A DNA stretch of 64,000 bases from DATARH01 sp963847345 (GTDB lineage Bacteria > Pseudomonadota > Alphaproteobacteria > ATCC43930 > CGMCC-115725). Position numbers and translations under genes: made by a program. Shown in pieces: positions 53,924 through 62,444 of this stretch (its first letter is position 1; every line of letters starts with the position of its first letter). Below the pieces are notes generated by a model that did not search any database, was not told the origin of the DNA, and was given only the letters and a program-made list of their open reading frames with translations. The stretch is taken from NCBI GenBank assembly GCA_963847345.1, contig CAWJZU010000019.1, positions 1 to 64,000 on the forward strand. Reading direction: 5' to 3'.

Positions 53924-55135
53924 GGAAACACCGAAGAAATAGCCCGGCTGCGGGTCTGTATGGGGTAAACTTTGCCTGTGGGTGGGGCGGAGGGTCGAGC
54001 GATGCAGCGCCAGGGGAGCTTTTCGCAGGCGGAATACGGGGCCAAGAAGAAGCAGACGCGGCGCGACAGGTTTCTGGCCGAGATGGAGCAGGTGGTGCCG
54101 TGGGCGCGGCTGGTGGAACGCCTGCGGCCGTTCTATCCGAAGGGTGAGCGCGGCCGGCCGCCGATCGGGCTGGAGCGGATGCTGCGGATCCACTTTCTGC
54201 AGCAATGGTATGGGCTGGCCGACGGGGCGATGGAGGATGCGCTGTATGACAGCCAAGCGTTGCGCGGCTTCGCCGGCATTGATCTGACGGTGGCGGCTGT
54301 CCCGGAGGAGACGACAATCCTGAACTTCCGCGATTGGCTGGAGCAGCACGAGTTGAGCCAGACGTTATTCGCCGAAGTAACGGCGATGCTGGAGGAGCGC
54401 GGCTTGTTGATGCGCCAGGGCACGATTGTCGATGCGACCATCATCGCCGCTCCGCCCTCGACCAAAAACAAGAGCAAGAGCCGCGACCCGGAGATGCACC
54501 AGACCAAGAAGGGCAATCAGTGGCATTTCGGGATGAAGGCGCATATTGGGGTCGATGTCGCCTCGGGGGTGGTCCACACGGTCGTCGGTACTGCCGCCAA
54601 CGAAGCCGATATCAACCAGATGGCCTCGGTGCTACACGGCGCGGAGGAGGATGTCTTCGCCGATGCCGGCTATACCGGAGCGGACAAGCGGCCCGAACAT
54701 GAGGACCGCGACGTGTGCTGGAACATCGCGATCAAGCGCAGCATCATCAAAGCATTGCCCAAGGGCCTGCGGGATTTGGCGGAGCCGGTCGAGCGAGCGC
54801 TGGCGCAGGTGCGCGCCCCCGTCGAGCACCCCTTCCACATCGTCAAGAACCTGTTCCACCATAGGAAGCTGCGCTATCGCGGGCTGGCCAAGAACACCGC
54901 GCAACTGCACACCCTGTTCGCCCTGGCCAACCTGGTGATCGTCAAGAAAACCCTGCTCGTCCAATCCCGGGCCTGATTACACCCGGACTCTGTCTCAATC
55001 CCGGAAACAACACAGGAAAACCCCAGCTACAGCCCCGGTTTCCGCCAACACAGACCGTTTTCCAGGCACGCCGCCGTCAACAATTATGCCTCGGCCGCCA
55101 ACCCGCCGCCTAAGCCGGCATTGTTCGGTGTTTCC
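53924..55135 (+). mobile_element. IS5-group insertion sequence, copy 1
   Basis: The element is 1212 bp. Its ends share the perfect 12-bp inverted repeat GGAAACACCGAA. It is flanked by the 4-bp duplication TTAA (53920-53923 and 55136-55139), which fits the YTAR target rule of the IS5 group. It carries one transposase gene. A near-identical copy lies inverted at 58186-59392. Confidence 0.9.
54002..54976 (+). CDS. IS5-family transposase, copy 1
   Basis: The 324-residue DDE transposase starts 'MQRQGSFSQAEYGAKKKQT'. It has the IS5 N-terminal region ('RPPIGLERMLRIHFLQQWYG'), the first catalytic Asp in 'GTIVDATIIAAPPSTKNKS', the second in 'DVFADAGYTGADKRPEH', and the Glu in 'APVEHPFHIVKNLFHHRKL'. 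It cuts and pastes the element. It differs from copy 2 by very few residues (Phe versus Leu in 'RPFYPKG/RPLYPKG' is the one I see), implying recent transposition. A start ten codons upstream is possible. The frame is intact and probably active. Confidence 0.92.
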   Translation: MQRQGSFSQAEYGAKKKQTRRDRFLAEMEQVVPWARLVERLRPFYPKGERGRPPIGLERMLRIHFLQQWYGLADGAMEDALYDSQALRGFAGIDLTVAAVPEETTILNFRDWLEQHELSQTLFAEVTAMLEERGLLMRQGTIVDATIIAAPPSTKNKSKSRDPEMHQTKKGNQWHFGMKAHIGVDVASGVVHTVVGTAANEADINQMASVLHGAEEDVFADAGYTGADKRPEHEDRDVCWNIAIKRSIIKALPKGLRDLAEPVERALAQVRAPVEHPFHIVKNLFHHRKLRYRGLAKNTAQLHTLFALANLVIVKKTLLVQSRA

Positions 55136-55182
55136 TTAATACCCGTTTGGTGCTCCAACCATTTGGCATTGGCCACCATTGC

Positions 55183-55701
55183 TTAAAGGTCGAAGCCACG
55201 CAATCCTTGATTTTCAAGAGCCATAAAGAGCCGATGCCGGTGGCATTCCACCGGGTCGGCTTCCATGCACATCATCGCAAGCGGGTGGTCCATGTTCAGA
55301 AATCTATGCAGATTTCGTCCGAAAAACGGTTCTACGACATTATGATCGTACCATTCCCAAATCGGGTCACGAGAGCCAGCTTCGGCAGCTTGTGCTCGAA
55401 CTTGTCGTGGCACTCCCCATTGCGGAATGTGCAGATAGTCTATTCCCTCCTGAGCCAACAAATTCCGAAAATTTCCCTTGCTCAATTCCGGCCTATACAT
55501 GCTGACCGGAGAATACCGAATATCAAGCAGAAGTCTGATGCCGGATCGGCGCAACGCGGACAATACGTCCTCCGTCGAGCGGCCTTCGTATCCAACGGTG
55601 AAGAAATCGGCCGCGTCGATCGATCTCGCTTCATTCCACAGAGCCTTGCTTTCGGCGCGCACGCGCGCGGGTCGGCTCGGTAGTCTGAGAGGACGGATCA
55701 T
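55183..55701 (-). CDS. DUF488-family protein
   Basis: The protein (172 residues from ATG 55701; another start at 55722) has the DUF488 pattern: 'FFTVGYEGRSTEDVLSALR', 'LLLDIRYSPVSMYRPELSK', 'AQEGIDYLHIPQWGVPRQ' and the C-terminal 'MMCMEADPVECHRHRLF' with conserved Cys and His. DUF488 proteins are small and uncharacterised, and are often in defence or repair neighbourhoods. It overlaps the end of the upstream zinc-ribbon gene by about 70 nt, so they are one operon. It lies 47 nt from the IS copy 1 end and is untouched by it. Confidence 0.75.
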   Translation of the reverse strand: MIRPLRLPSRPARVRAESKALWNEARSIDAADFFTVGYEGRSTEDVLSALRRSGIRLLLDIRYSPVSMYRPELSKGNFRNLLAQEGIDYLHIPQWGVPRQVRAQAAEAGSRDPIWEWYDHNVVEPFFGRNLHRFLNMDHPLAMMCMEADPVECHRHRLFMALENQGLRGFDL

Positions 55702-56059
55702 GGCCTCCGGTCGCCTTCGCAAGCTGCCAGTGGACTATGCCGCCGGCATCGCGCGAGCGATGTAGGCCGATATCTTTTTCAAGCCTATGAACCCACTGGT
55801 TGTTCGGAAAGAGCTGCGGAAGTCCTTCGGCAGTGCGAATCTCGGTCCATGTAAGGGGGCGCTCGGCGCTCCCTAAAGCCGCGACGATTTTCGCTCGGAA
55901 ATCGTCATAGGCCATCATGCTCTTACGGGGCCTGTTCCACCACGGGCTGCGACATTTTGGACAGACTCTTGGTTCCTCGTCTGATCCACCGCGAGGTATC
56001 CATTCGTGGTCGCACCGCTCGCAGCGGTAGCCCATGACAGTGATCGGTACGCGAGCCAT
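55631..56059 (-). CDS. Zinc-ribbon/winged-helix protein
   Basis: The 142-residue protein has an N-terminal zinc ribbon ('YRCERCDHEWIPRG' and 'PRVCPKCRSPWWNRPR', CxxC pairs at about residues 13-16 and 33-36). Then comes a helical region that looks like a winged helix ('RAKIVAALGSAERPLTWTEI', 'LFPNNQWVHRLEKDIGLHRS'). It is probably a DNA- or RNA-binding partner of the DUF488 protein encoded downstream on the same strand. Its C-terminal tail is Arg/Ser/Thr-rich. Function unknown. Confidence 0.65.
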   Translation of the reverse strand: MARVPITVMGYRCERCDHEWIPRGGSDEEPRVCPKCRSPWWNRPRKSMMAYDDFRAKIVAALGSAERPLTWTEIRTAEGLPQLFPNNQWVHRLEKDIGLHRSRDAGGIVHWQLAKATGGHDPSSQTTEPTRARARRKQGSVE

Positions 56060-56240
56060 ACCCGGAAGATATGCCCAGCGAAGATATTCCGCAATATGCT
56101 GTTGCGCCGGGATGCTGTTCTGTTATATCCTTAGCTAGGTAGATAGCGGGGCCGGTCGTCGTTGACGCGACAGGCCGGCCTCTAAACCACAACGCGGGAT
56201 CGGTCCCCAGCGTCGTGATCTTCGGAAGAAGATAGTCGCG

Positions 56241-57268
56241 TTGACGCGCGGCCGCCACGACGGAGAGGGCCGATCCCCTAAAAAGGGATCGGTCCCCTTG
56301 GCGCAACACTTCCTTCTCTCGCCAGCAGCACGCGGACTGAATCTAGCCGCGATCATGCGCATGGGCGACGCGGCCGCGTTCGACGTGTTCCGGCGGGTCC
56401 GGTTCGCGGCCAATGATGGCACCCCGTTCTGCCCAGCATGCGGCTGCGTCCAGGTCTACACGTTGGCGGAAACTCCCGTGCGCTGGAAGTGCGACGGCAT
56501 GCCGGAAGAAAGTTCTCCGTGACCAGCGGCACGATCTTCCATAGCCGCAAGCTGGCGATCCGCGACTACCTCGCCGTGATCGCGCTGTTCGCGAACGGCG
56601 TCAAAGGCACACCGGCTCTGCAAATGGCGCGGACGATGAACATCAACCCGAAGTCGGCTTTCGTGCTACTTGCACAAGCTGCGCGAAGCGATGGGCGCAA
56701 CCGTTCACAGCCGGCGATGAACTGGCTGGATACGGTTGAAATCGACGGTGCCTACGTCGGCAAAGGTCCGAAGCCGGCGAACAAGAAAGCCGAACGCACC
56801 GACCGGCGCAGTCTCGATACCAAGCGGCAGGTTGTGGTTGTTGCACGCGAGCGCGGCGGAAACGCGCGGACGTGGGTTGTTGGTCGCGAGGCCGATGGCG
56901 TTCCGATGATCCGGCAGAATGTCGCGTCGGGAACAACCGTGCACGCCGACGAAAGCGCGGCATGGGACATCCTGCACGCCAGCTTCCCCATGAAGCGCGT
57001 CAACCACTCGGTCGAGTACATGGCCGATGACGGCGCGTGCACAAACCAAGCCGAATCGCTTTTTCTCCCGGCTGCGCCGCGCGCTAGTACGGCGTTCATC
57101 ATCGGATCGGCGGGCGGCATCTAGGCGCTTACAGCCAACGAGATGGCATGGCGGGAGAACAACCGCCGCCGCTCGAATGGCGATCACTGGAACCTGATAA
57201 CGGCCGCCGCGCTGGCTCATCCTAAGAGCGCGGTATGGGCCGGCTACTGGCATCGGAGTGCGACATGA
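56241..57268 (+). pseudogene. Broken IS1595-type (ISXO2-like) transposase
   Basis: Fragments in several frames make an IS1595-family transposase: 'AQHFLLSPAARGLNLAAIM', the zinc-finger-like 'FCPACGCVQVYTL', 'KKFSVTSGTIFHSRKLAIRD', 'WLDTVEIDGAYVGKGPKPAN' with a catalytic Asp, 'HADESAAWDILHASFP' and the typical end 'MAWRENNRRRSNGDHW' and 'HPKSAVWAGYW'. At least four single-base insertions and a frame break near the end separate them. It probably cannot make a working enzyme, unless the breaks are consensus errors. The stop overlaps the start of the next gene by 4 nt (ATGA). Confidence 0.75.
56270..56292. other. Hairpin near the IS1595 transposase start
   Basis: CCGATCCC and GGGATCGG form a perfect 8-bp stem around CTAAAAA. 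It lies just ahead of the first conserved transposase residues. It could be a terminator-like block against read-through into the transposase, or part of the element end. I could not find the element's terminal repeats. Confidence 0.35.
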
Positions 57269-57693
57269 CCGATCTTTCCCAATTGATTGCCAAGCGCGCC
57301 GATCTGGCCGGCATGATCGCTCAATTGCAGCCGGAGATTGACCAGTACCGCGCCGACTTGATCCACATAGACGGCGCGCTGCGGCTACTGCGTTCCGATC
57401 TTGATCCCGAGACGATACGGCCGCGCCGACGCTACACGCGGACGCAATATTTCGGACGCAATGAGCTATCCCGGCTCTGCATGGACATGCTTCGGCAGGC
57501 TACCGAGCCGCTGACAGCCTCAGAAATCACGGCCCAAATCATGAAGGCGAAGAAACTCGACGCGCGGGACGCACGGCTTCGCGCAGCGGTCCGTGTTCAG
57601 GCTGGCGCGGTCTTGAAGCGGCTGCATCGGCAGAAGATCGCGGCCCCATCTGGCAAGGGGGTGGGAGCGACGTGGCGACTGTCTGACGGCTAG
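57265..57693 (+). CDS. Passenger protein linked to the IS1595 transposase
   Basis: The 142-residue protein has a coiled-coil N-terminus ('SQLIAKRADLAGMIAQLQPE', residues 4-50), a basic linker ('RPRRRYTRTQYFGRNELSRL') and a winged-helix-like C-terminus ('MLRQATEPLTASEITAQIMK', 'AVLKRLHRQKIAAPSGKG'). I do not know its function. Its ATG overlaps the transposase TGA, so it is probably translated with the transposase as a passenger gene of the element. Similar small coiled-coil genes often accompany ISXO2-like elements. An intrinsic terminator follows at 57778. Confidence 0.55.
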   Translation: MTDLSQLIAKRADLAGMIAQLQPEIDQYRADLIHIDGALRLLRSDLDPETIRPRRRYTRTQYFGRNELSRLCMDMLRQATEPLTASEITAQIMKAKKLDARDARLRAAVRVQAGAVLKRLHRQKIAAPSGKGVGATWRLSDG

Positions 57694-57777
57694 CCCCAAT
57701 TCGATCGCAGATTTGGGCGGTCACATCGCCCATCAAATCGCCGTATTGGGCTGCTAATGGTAGCCTCACGCAGATCG

Positions 57778-57821
57778 AAAAAACCCCCAGAAACCTGGGA
57801 TGTTTTTGCTGGGGGATTTTT
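57778..57821 (+). terminator. Intrinsic terminator
   Basis: CCCCCAG (57784-57790) pairs with CTGGGGG (57809-57815), and the T-run at 57817-57821 follows one base later. A matching A-run upstream makes it work on both strands. It separates the passenger gene from the fic operon. Confidence 0.75.
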
Positions 57822-57923
57822 GTTGTCAACAGACTGTTGATAATTCACCGAGATACTGGCAAGAGACGCGGGCGAAAATCGGGCTGGAGCGATAGGCAAA
57901 ATCTCGGCCCGGCGGAGGATGAC

Positions 57924-58115
57924 ATGGCCGACCTACGGACCAATGAGGCGCTGCTACGGGCGCTCAAAATCGCTTCCGCGACGCCGCTAACCCCGGAGGA
58001 ATTGCATCGTCAGCGCGTGTCATTCATTATGGGAATTGTAAAAGGCGATAGCGGCATCACCCGAGCCCGCGTCGAAGAGGTGCTTGCAAAACAAGAGGGT
58101 AAACCGGCCGCTTAA
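57924..58115 (+). CDS. Candidate antitoxin partner of the Fic protein
   Basis: The 63-residue protein (ATG 57924 after CGGAGGATG) reads 'LRTNEALLRALKIASATPLT', 'PEELHRQRVSFIMGIVKG' and 'ITRARVEEVLAKQEG'. It ends 5 nt before the fic start, so it is the first gene of the fic operon. VbhA/FicA-type antitoxins are of this size and position and use an inhibitory [S/T]xxxE[G/N] helix. Here the nearest match, SFIMGI, has Gly where Glu is expected. I infer a Fic antitoxin with a variant motif. Confidence 0.5.
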   Translation: MADLRTNEALLRALKIASATPLTPEELHRQRVSFIMGIVKGDSGITRARVEEVLAKQEGKPAA

Positions 58116-58185
58116 AGCAGATGATCCTGTTCGAGCTTACGCGGAGCGAGCAGCACCCAGCATATCAGACCCTGGAAATCGCTAA

Positions 58186-59392
58186 GGAAACACCGAATAA
58201 TGTGGGCGGAGGCGGCGGGTTGGCGGCCGAGGCATAATTGTTGACGGCGGCGTGCCTGGAAAACGGTCTGTGTTGGCGGAAACCGGGGCTGTAGCTGGGG
58301 TTTCCTGTGTTGTTTCCGGGATTGAGACAGAGTCCGGGTGTAATCAGGCCCGGGATTGGACGAGCAGGGTTTTCTTGACGATCACCAGGTTGGCCAGGGC
58401 GAACAGGGTGTGCAGTTGCGCGGTGTTCTTGGCCAGCCCGCGATAGCGCAGCTTCCTATGGTGGAACAGGTTCTTGACGATGTGGAAGGGGTGCTCGACG
58501 GGGGCGCGCACCTGCGCCAGCGCTCGCTCGACCGGCTCCGCCAAATCCCGCAGGCCCTTGGGCAATGCTTTGATGATGCTGCGCTTGATCGCGATGTTCC
58601 AGCACACGTCGCGGTCCTCATGTTCGGGCCGCTTGTCCGCTCCGGTATAGCCGGCATCGGCGAAGACATCCTCCTCCGCGCCGTGTAGCACCGAGGCCAT
58701 CTGGTTGATATCGGCTTCGTTGGCGGCAGTACCGACGACCGTGTGGACCACCCCCGAGGCGACATCGACCCCAATATGCGCCTTCATCCCGAAATGCCAC
58801 TGATTGCCCTTCTTGGTCTGGTGCATCTCCGGGTCGCGGCTCTTGCTCTTGTTTTTGGTCGAGGGCGGAGCGGCGATGATGGTCGCATCGACAATCGTGC
58901 CCTGGCGCATCAACAAGCCGCGCTCCTCCAGCATCGCCGTTACTTCGGCGAATAACGTCTGGCTCAACTCGTGCTGCTCCAGCCAATCGCGGAAGTTCAG
59001 GATTGTCGTCTCCTCCGGGACAGCCGCCACCGTCAGATCAATGCCGGCGAAGCCGCGCAACGCTTGGCTGTCATACAGCGCATCCTCCATCGCCCCGTCG
59101 GCCAGCCCATACCATTGCTGCAGAAAGTGGATCCGCAGCATCCGCTCCAGCCCGATCGGCGGCCGGCCGCGCTCGCCCTTCGGGTACAGCGGTCGCAGAC
59201 GTTCCACCAGCCGCGCCCACGGCACCACCTGCTCCATCTCGGCCAGAAACCTGTCGCGCCGCGTCTGCTTCTTCTTGGCCCCGTATTCCGCCTGCGAAAA
59301 GCTCCCCTGGCGCTGCATCGCTCGACCCTCCGCCCCACAGGCAGAATTCTATCCCATACAGGCCCCAGCCGGGCGATTTCTTCGGTATTTCC
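58186..59392 (-). mobile_element. IS5-group insertion sequence, copy 2
   Basis: This 1207-bp copy is inverted relative to copy 1. Its ends are GGAAACACCGAA and, at the other end, GGAAATACCGAA (one mismatch). It is flanked by the duplication CTAA (58182-58185 and 59393-59396), again YTAR. It lies inside fic. Its different target duplication shows that it inserted on its own, not as part of a composite with copy 1. Confidence 0.92.
58344..59318 (-). CDS. IS5-family transposase, copy 2
   Basis: This 324-residue DDE transposase is nearly identical to the one at 54002 (Leu for Phe in 'RLRPLYPKGERGRPP'). Catalytic Asp, Asp and Glu lie in 'GTIVDATIIAAPPSTKNKS', 'DVFADAGYTGADKRPEH' and 'APVEHPFHIVKNLFHHRKL'. 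The frame is intact. The presence of two almost identical intact copies suggests the element was recently active in this genome. Confidence 0.92.
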   Translation of the reverse strand: MQRQGSFSQAEYGAKKKQTRRDRFLAEMEQVVPWARLVERLRPLYPKGERGRPPIGLERMLRIHFLQQWYGLADGAMEDALYDSQALRGFAGIDLTVAAVPEETTILNFRDWLEQHELSQTLFAEVTAMLEERGLLMRQGTIVDATIIAAPPSTKNKSKSRDPEMHQTKKGNQWHFGMKAHIGVDVASGVVHTVVGTAANEADINQMASVLHGAEEDVFADAGYTGADKRPEHEDRDVCWNIAIKRSIIKALPKGLRDLAEPVERALAQVRAPVEHPFHIVKNLFHHRKLRYRGLAKNTAQLHTLFALANLVIVKKTLLVQSRA

Positions 59393-60198
59393 CTAACGGT
59401 ATCCGCCAGTACGACTTTATTCGATCACTCGTACTGGCGGCGCTTGCGGTGGGCAAGCCGTTCCTTTCTCAAACCATCATCAAGGCCCTGAACTTTCAGG
59501 CGATTGCTTGTCTCCATACCAATGCGGGGGAGTATCGGCCTTGCCCCGTAACCGTGGGCGACTATCGACCTCCGGAGCATTATCGCGTAGATGCGCTTAT
59601 GGAGGATTTCGTTAATGAGGTTAATATTAGCTGGACCTCTTCGGATGCTGTCGTGCTGGCGAGTTACGTTCTTTGGCGACTGAACCACATCCATCCATTC
59701 ATTAATGGGAATGGCAGAACAGCCCGCGCAGCAAGCTATTTTATCCTGTGCGTAAAATCCGGAGGTTGGCTAAAAGGTGACCCGATTCTTCCAGAGCTGA
59801 TCCGGAGAGATAGAGACGAGTACGTCGTCGCTTTGAAAGCGGCTGATGCCGGCACCTCGGCGGGCGGACCAGACCTTGCCCTATTGCATGCTCTGCTTTC
59901 CCGTTTGGTCACCGAGCAGCTAGCGAGCGCTGGCGTGAACACAACACCCCCGCCCCCGTAGGGGGGCCGGCGCACGAGGGCGAATGGGATTTGGTCCCAT
60001 TTGCGCCCGAATACCGGATTTTTCGCTGTTCGGCTCCGTCGATTTCCCTGTTTTTGCCACCGGCAAACCGGTAAACGGCCGCGCAAGCCTCTGGCGGGAA
60101 TAGAGAAGCTCGACAAAGGCCCACGCTAGACGGATTGATAATTCCCTGGTGCAGGGAATTTTCGGTGATGCTCGAAACCCGAAAGCATGTGCCTGCCG

Positions 60199-60564
60199 TC
60201 AGCCGGCGGAGCGCAGCATCGGCCCGAGATTGCGGCCGCCGAACAGGTGCAGGTGGAAATGCGGCACCTCCTGATGCGCCGCCGCGCCGTGATTGGCGAG
60301 AATGCGATAACCGCCGGCCACGACGCCCTCCTGCCGCGCAACCCGCCCGATCGCCCGGATGAACGCCGCCAGCTCGGCCTCGGAGGCGTTCGCGGAGAAA
60401 TCATCCACCGAGACGTATTCGCCTTTCGGAATGATCACGATGTGGGTCGGCGCCTGCGGCTTGATGTCGCGAAAGGCGAGCACGTGCTCGTCCTCATACA
60501 CTTTCGTGCAAGGCAGCTCGCCGCGCAGAATGCGGGCAAAGACATTGTCGCGGTCGTACGCCAC
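60199..60564 (-). CDS. HIT-family nucleotide hydrolase (HINT type)
   Basis: The 121-residue protein has 'YDRDNVFARILRGELPCTKV', 'HVLAFRDIKPQAPTHIVIIP' and the histidine triad HxHxH in 'VPHFHLHLFGGRNLGPML'. HINT-like enzymes hydrolyse adenosine phosphoramidates and aminoacyl-adenylates. The layout is standard for bacterial HinT. It is followed downstream by about 240 nt without a gene. The frame is intact. Confidence 0.9.
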   Translation of the reverse strand: MAYDRDNVFARILRGELPCTKVYEDEHVLAFRDIKPQAPTHIVIIPKGEYVSVDDFSANASEAELAAFIRAIGRVARQEGVVAGGYRILANHGAAAHQEVPHFHLHLFGGRNLGPMLRSAG

Positions 60565-60622
60565 GCCTCTCTCCCTCGTCTTCGCCGCTCACCGTCTTTA
60601 GAACAGCGCGGCAGCGTCGAGG

Positions 60623-61354
60623 CTACAGCGACGAGTACAGCCTGGAAACCGTGAAGCCGCCGTAATCGCCCTGGGTCTCGTTGATGTCGTGGTCGAACGA
60701 CAGCAGCGTCGTTCGCCGGCCCTGCTTGATGTTCCACGCGCCGTAGTCCTGCGATCCATACCATGCCGTTGAGGCCGACAACCAAGTATACTCGGCCAGT
60801 TGCATGCGTTTCAGATAGAGGCAGACGGCGCCGGACCCATAGACCCCGACCTTGTATGGCGGAGAGCCGCCCCCGGCCGCCGCCAGGCCGGCGTGCACCC
60901 CGCGGAAATACTGCTGAACCGCTCCGGCGATGTCCCGATCCGGCGCGTTGTAATCGACCGCGAAATAGATCGCAGTACCATTGGGCTGACCGACCGTGCG
61001 GGCCTGCTGATACGCGGTAATCGCGTCCGCAAAGCCCCGCTCGTAAGAGAAATGTTCCGGGCGATTGGACTGATATTGCCAGATGGCGACCAGCTTCATG
61101 CCATTCGACGAGACCATCCGGGCCTCGTCGGCCGACAAGGGCGGCAAGCGCGACAACGGGCTGCGGTAGTACCGAGCTACAAAATGCAGCCCGCTACCCT
61201 TCAACTCCTGCGCCACGTCGCGGCTGTCCAGCGCCATGTCGATACCGCGCGCCCGTCCCCCGGGCGGCGCGGCAACGAACGGCCGCGGCGGCGGCGTTGC
61301 TGTACCGCAGGCGGCCAAAAACAACAGCGGCAGCACGAACCCCAGCCTTTTCAT
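60623..61354 (-). CDS. DUF1906 glycoside-hydrolase-like lipoprotein
   Basis: The 243-residue protein has a lipoprotein signal ('LGFVLPLLFLAACGTATPPP', lipid Cys at residue 16). The DUF1906 domain follows: 'ARGIDMALDSRDVAQELKG', 'FVARYYRSPLSRLPPLSADE', 'LVAIWQYQSNRPEHFSYERG', 'AIYFAVDYNAPDRDIAGAV' and 'YTWLSASTAWYGSQDYGAWN'. It is a TIM-barrel related to GH25 lysozymes and to Rv2525c, so it may act on peptidoglycan or another glycan in the envelope. I chose ATG 61354 since the lipobox follows it. The frame is intact. Confidence 0.8.
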   Translation of the reverse strand: MKRLGFVLPLLFLAACGTATPPPRPFVAAPPGGRARGIDMALDSRDVAQELKGSGLHFVARYYRSPLSRLPPLSADEARMVSSNGMKLVAIWQYQSNRPEHFSYERGFADAITAYQQARTVGQPNGTAIYFAVDYNAPDRDIAGAVQQYFRGVHAGLAAAGGGSPPYKVGVYGSGAVCLYLKRMQLAEYTWLSASTAWYGSQDYGAWNIKQGRRTTLLSFDHDINETQGDYGGFTVSRLYSSL

Positions 61355-61570
61355 CCCCCGTTCCCCAAGTTCCCCGTCCCGGCGACGCTGCTTCCCGCGT
61401 CGTCGCAGATGGCCCTCAACGTTCCCCTGCGACGCGCCGATCGGCGCCGGCCGGCCCTGCGCTCGAAACGCCCGGAAGGCCGGGGATCGCACGCCAACCG
61501 CCTTCCCCGAAGGACCTCTGGCGGGGCCCCGCGGCGTCAATCGACACCCTTCTTCCCCGGCCGCGGTGCC

Positions 61571-62275
61571 TCAGCTGAGCCGAGGCACCGCGCTTCCAGA
61601 TGGAGGGGATTGGTCGCTCATCAAGAGTGTAAGTAGATCGTCGGGCGGTGAAAGCGCAACGCGAATTGGCGCGAACGAGCGGCGATGGTGCGGCGTTACC
61701 CCCAACCTGCGGATCGCGTCGCAATGTTCTGTCGTTGCGTACCCGACATTCGTCTCCCAGCCATAGCCGGGATGGCGCACCGCCAGCGCGCGCATGATCC
61801 TGTCGCGTGTCACTTTTGCCACGACCGAAGCTGCCGCGATCGACAGGCTCAGCGAATCGCCTTTGACAATCGTGCGCACCGCGCAGGACAGCGTGGGCGC
61901 GATGTTGCCGTCGACCAGCGCCACCGCCGGCGTGACACCGGTCCGTCCGGTAAGGGTCATCGTCGCCCGAGACATCGCGAGCAGGTTGGCGCGCAGGACG
62001 TTGATGCGGTCGATCTCCGCGACGCTCGCGGCGCCAACCCCGATGCCGATGATCCCGCTGCGAACGCCGGCGCGCAGACCGTCGTAGCAGCGCTCGCGCA
62101 GCTCGCGTGACAACGCTTTCGAGTCATCGAGCACTTGGCGCAATTCGCCGCGAAACCGCCGCCGGTCGATGATGACCGCCGCCGCGACGACAGGGCCGGC
62201 AAGCGGCCCTCGACCGGCTTCGTCAATGCCGCAGACAACCCCTTCGCAACGGCGCTCGATCGCGAAATCCGGCAT
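61571..62275 (-). CDS. rnhB: Ribonuclease HII
   Basis: The 234-residue RNase HII has the metal-binding 'VVCGIDEAGRGPLAGPVVAA' (Asp and Glu), 'LDDSKALSRELRERCYDGL', 'ALVDGNIAPTLSC' (third Asp) and 'SIAAASVVAKVTRDRIM' (Asp). It removes RNA from RNA:DNA hybrids and misincorporated ribonucleotides. I prefer ATG 62275 ('MPDFAIERRCEG'); 62302 is an alternative. The C-terminal extension after 'GVTPHHRRSFAPI' is slightly longer than usual. The frame is intact. Confidence 0.92.
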   Translation of the reverse strand: MPDFAIERRCEGVVCGIDEAGRGPLAGPVVAAAVIIDRRRFRGELRQVLDDSKALSRELRERCYDGLRAGVRSGIIGIGVGAASVAEIDRINVLRANLLAMSRATMTLTGRTGVTPAVALVDGNIAPTLSCAVRTIVKGDSLSLSIAAASVVAKVTRDRIMRALAVRHPGYGWETNVGYATTEHCDAIRRLGVTPHHRRSFAPIRVALSPPDDLLTLLMSDQSPPSGSAVPRLS

Positions 62276-62444
62276 CCGCACCCCCTTCGGCGGTTGTGCC
62301 ATTGCTCTGGGGCGCACGCAAGCGGAGCCCTGCGCACGTCGAACCGCGCTAAGGACCAAAACACGAACGAAATTGTTGACGCGAGGAAACGGTTATCCTA
62401 TTCTATTTTTGCTCGAATTTTGTACGAAGTAGGGAGAATACGCC

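Larger units (their letters stand above)
58121..59961 (+). pseudogene. fic: fic gene split by an IS5-type element
   Basis: The first 20 codons lie at 58121-58181 (ATGATC start, 'FELTRSEQHPAYQTLEI') and the rest at 59397-59961. Removing the IS and one CTAA duplication gives exactly 630 nt, an uninterrupted 209-residue Fic protein. The junction reads 'LEIANGIRQYDFIRSLVLAA'. The Fic motif is 'NHIHPFINGNGRTARAASYF', with catalytic His and Arg present; the usual Asp/Glu of the motif is Asn here. Fic enzymes transfer AMP or another group from a nucleotide to protein Ser, Thr or Tyr. The 3' part has no obvious new start. Confidence 0.85.

Noticed and set aside
53924..59392. Composite transposon formed by the two IS5 copies
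   Set aside because: Each copy has its own 4-bp duplication (TTAA and CTAA), which shows independent insertions.
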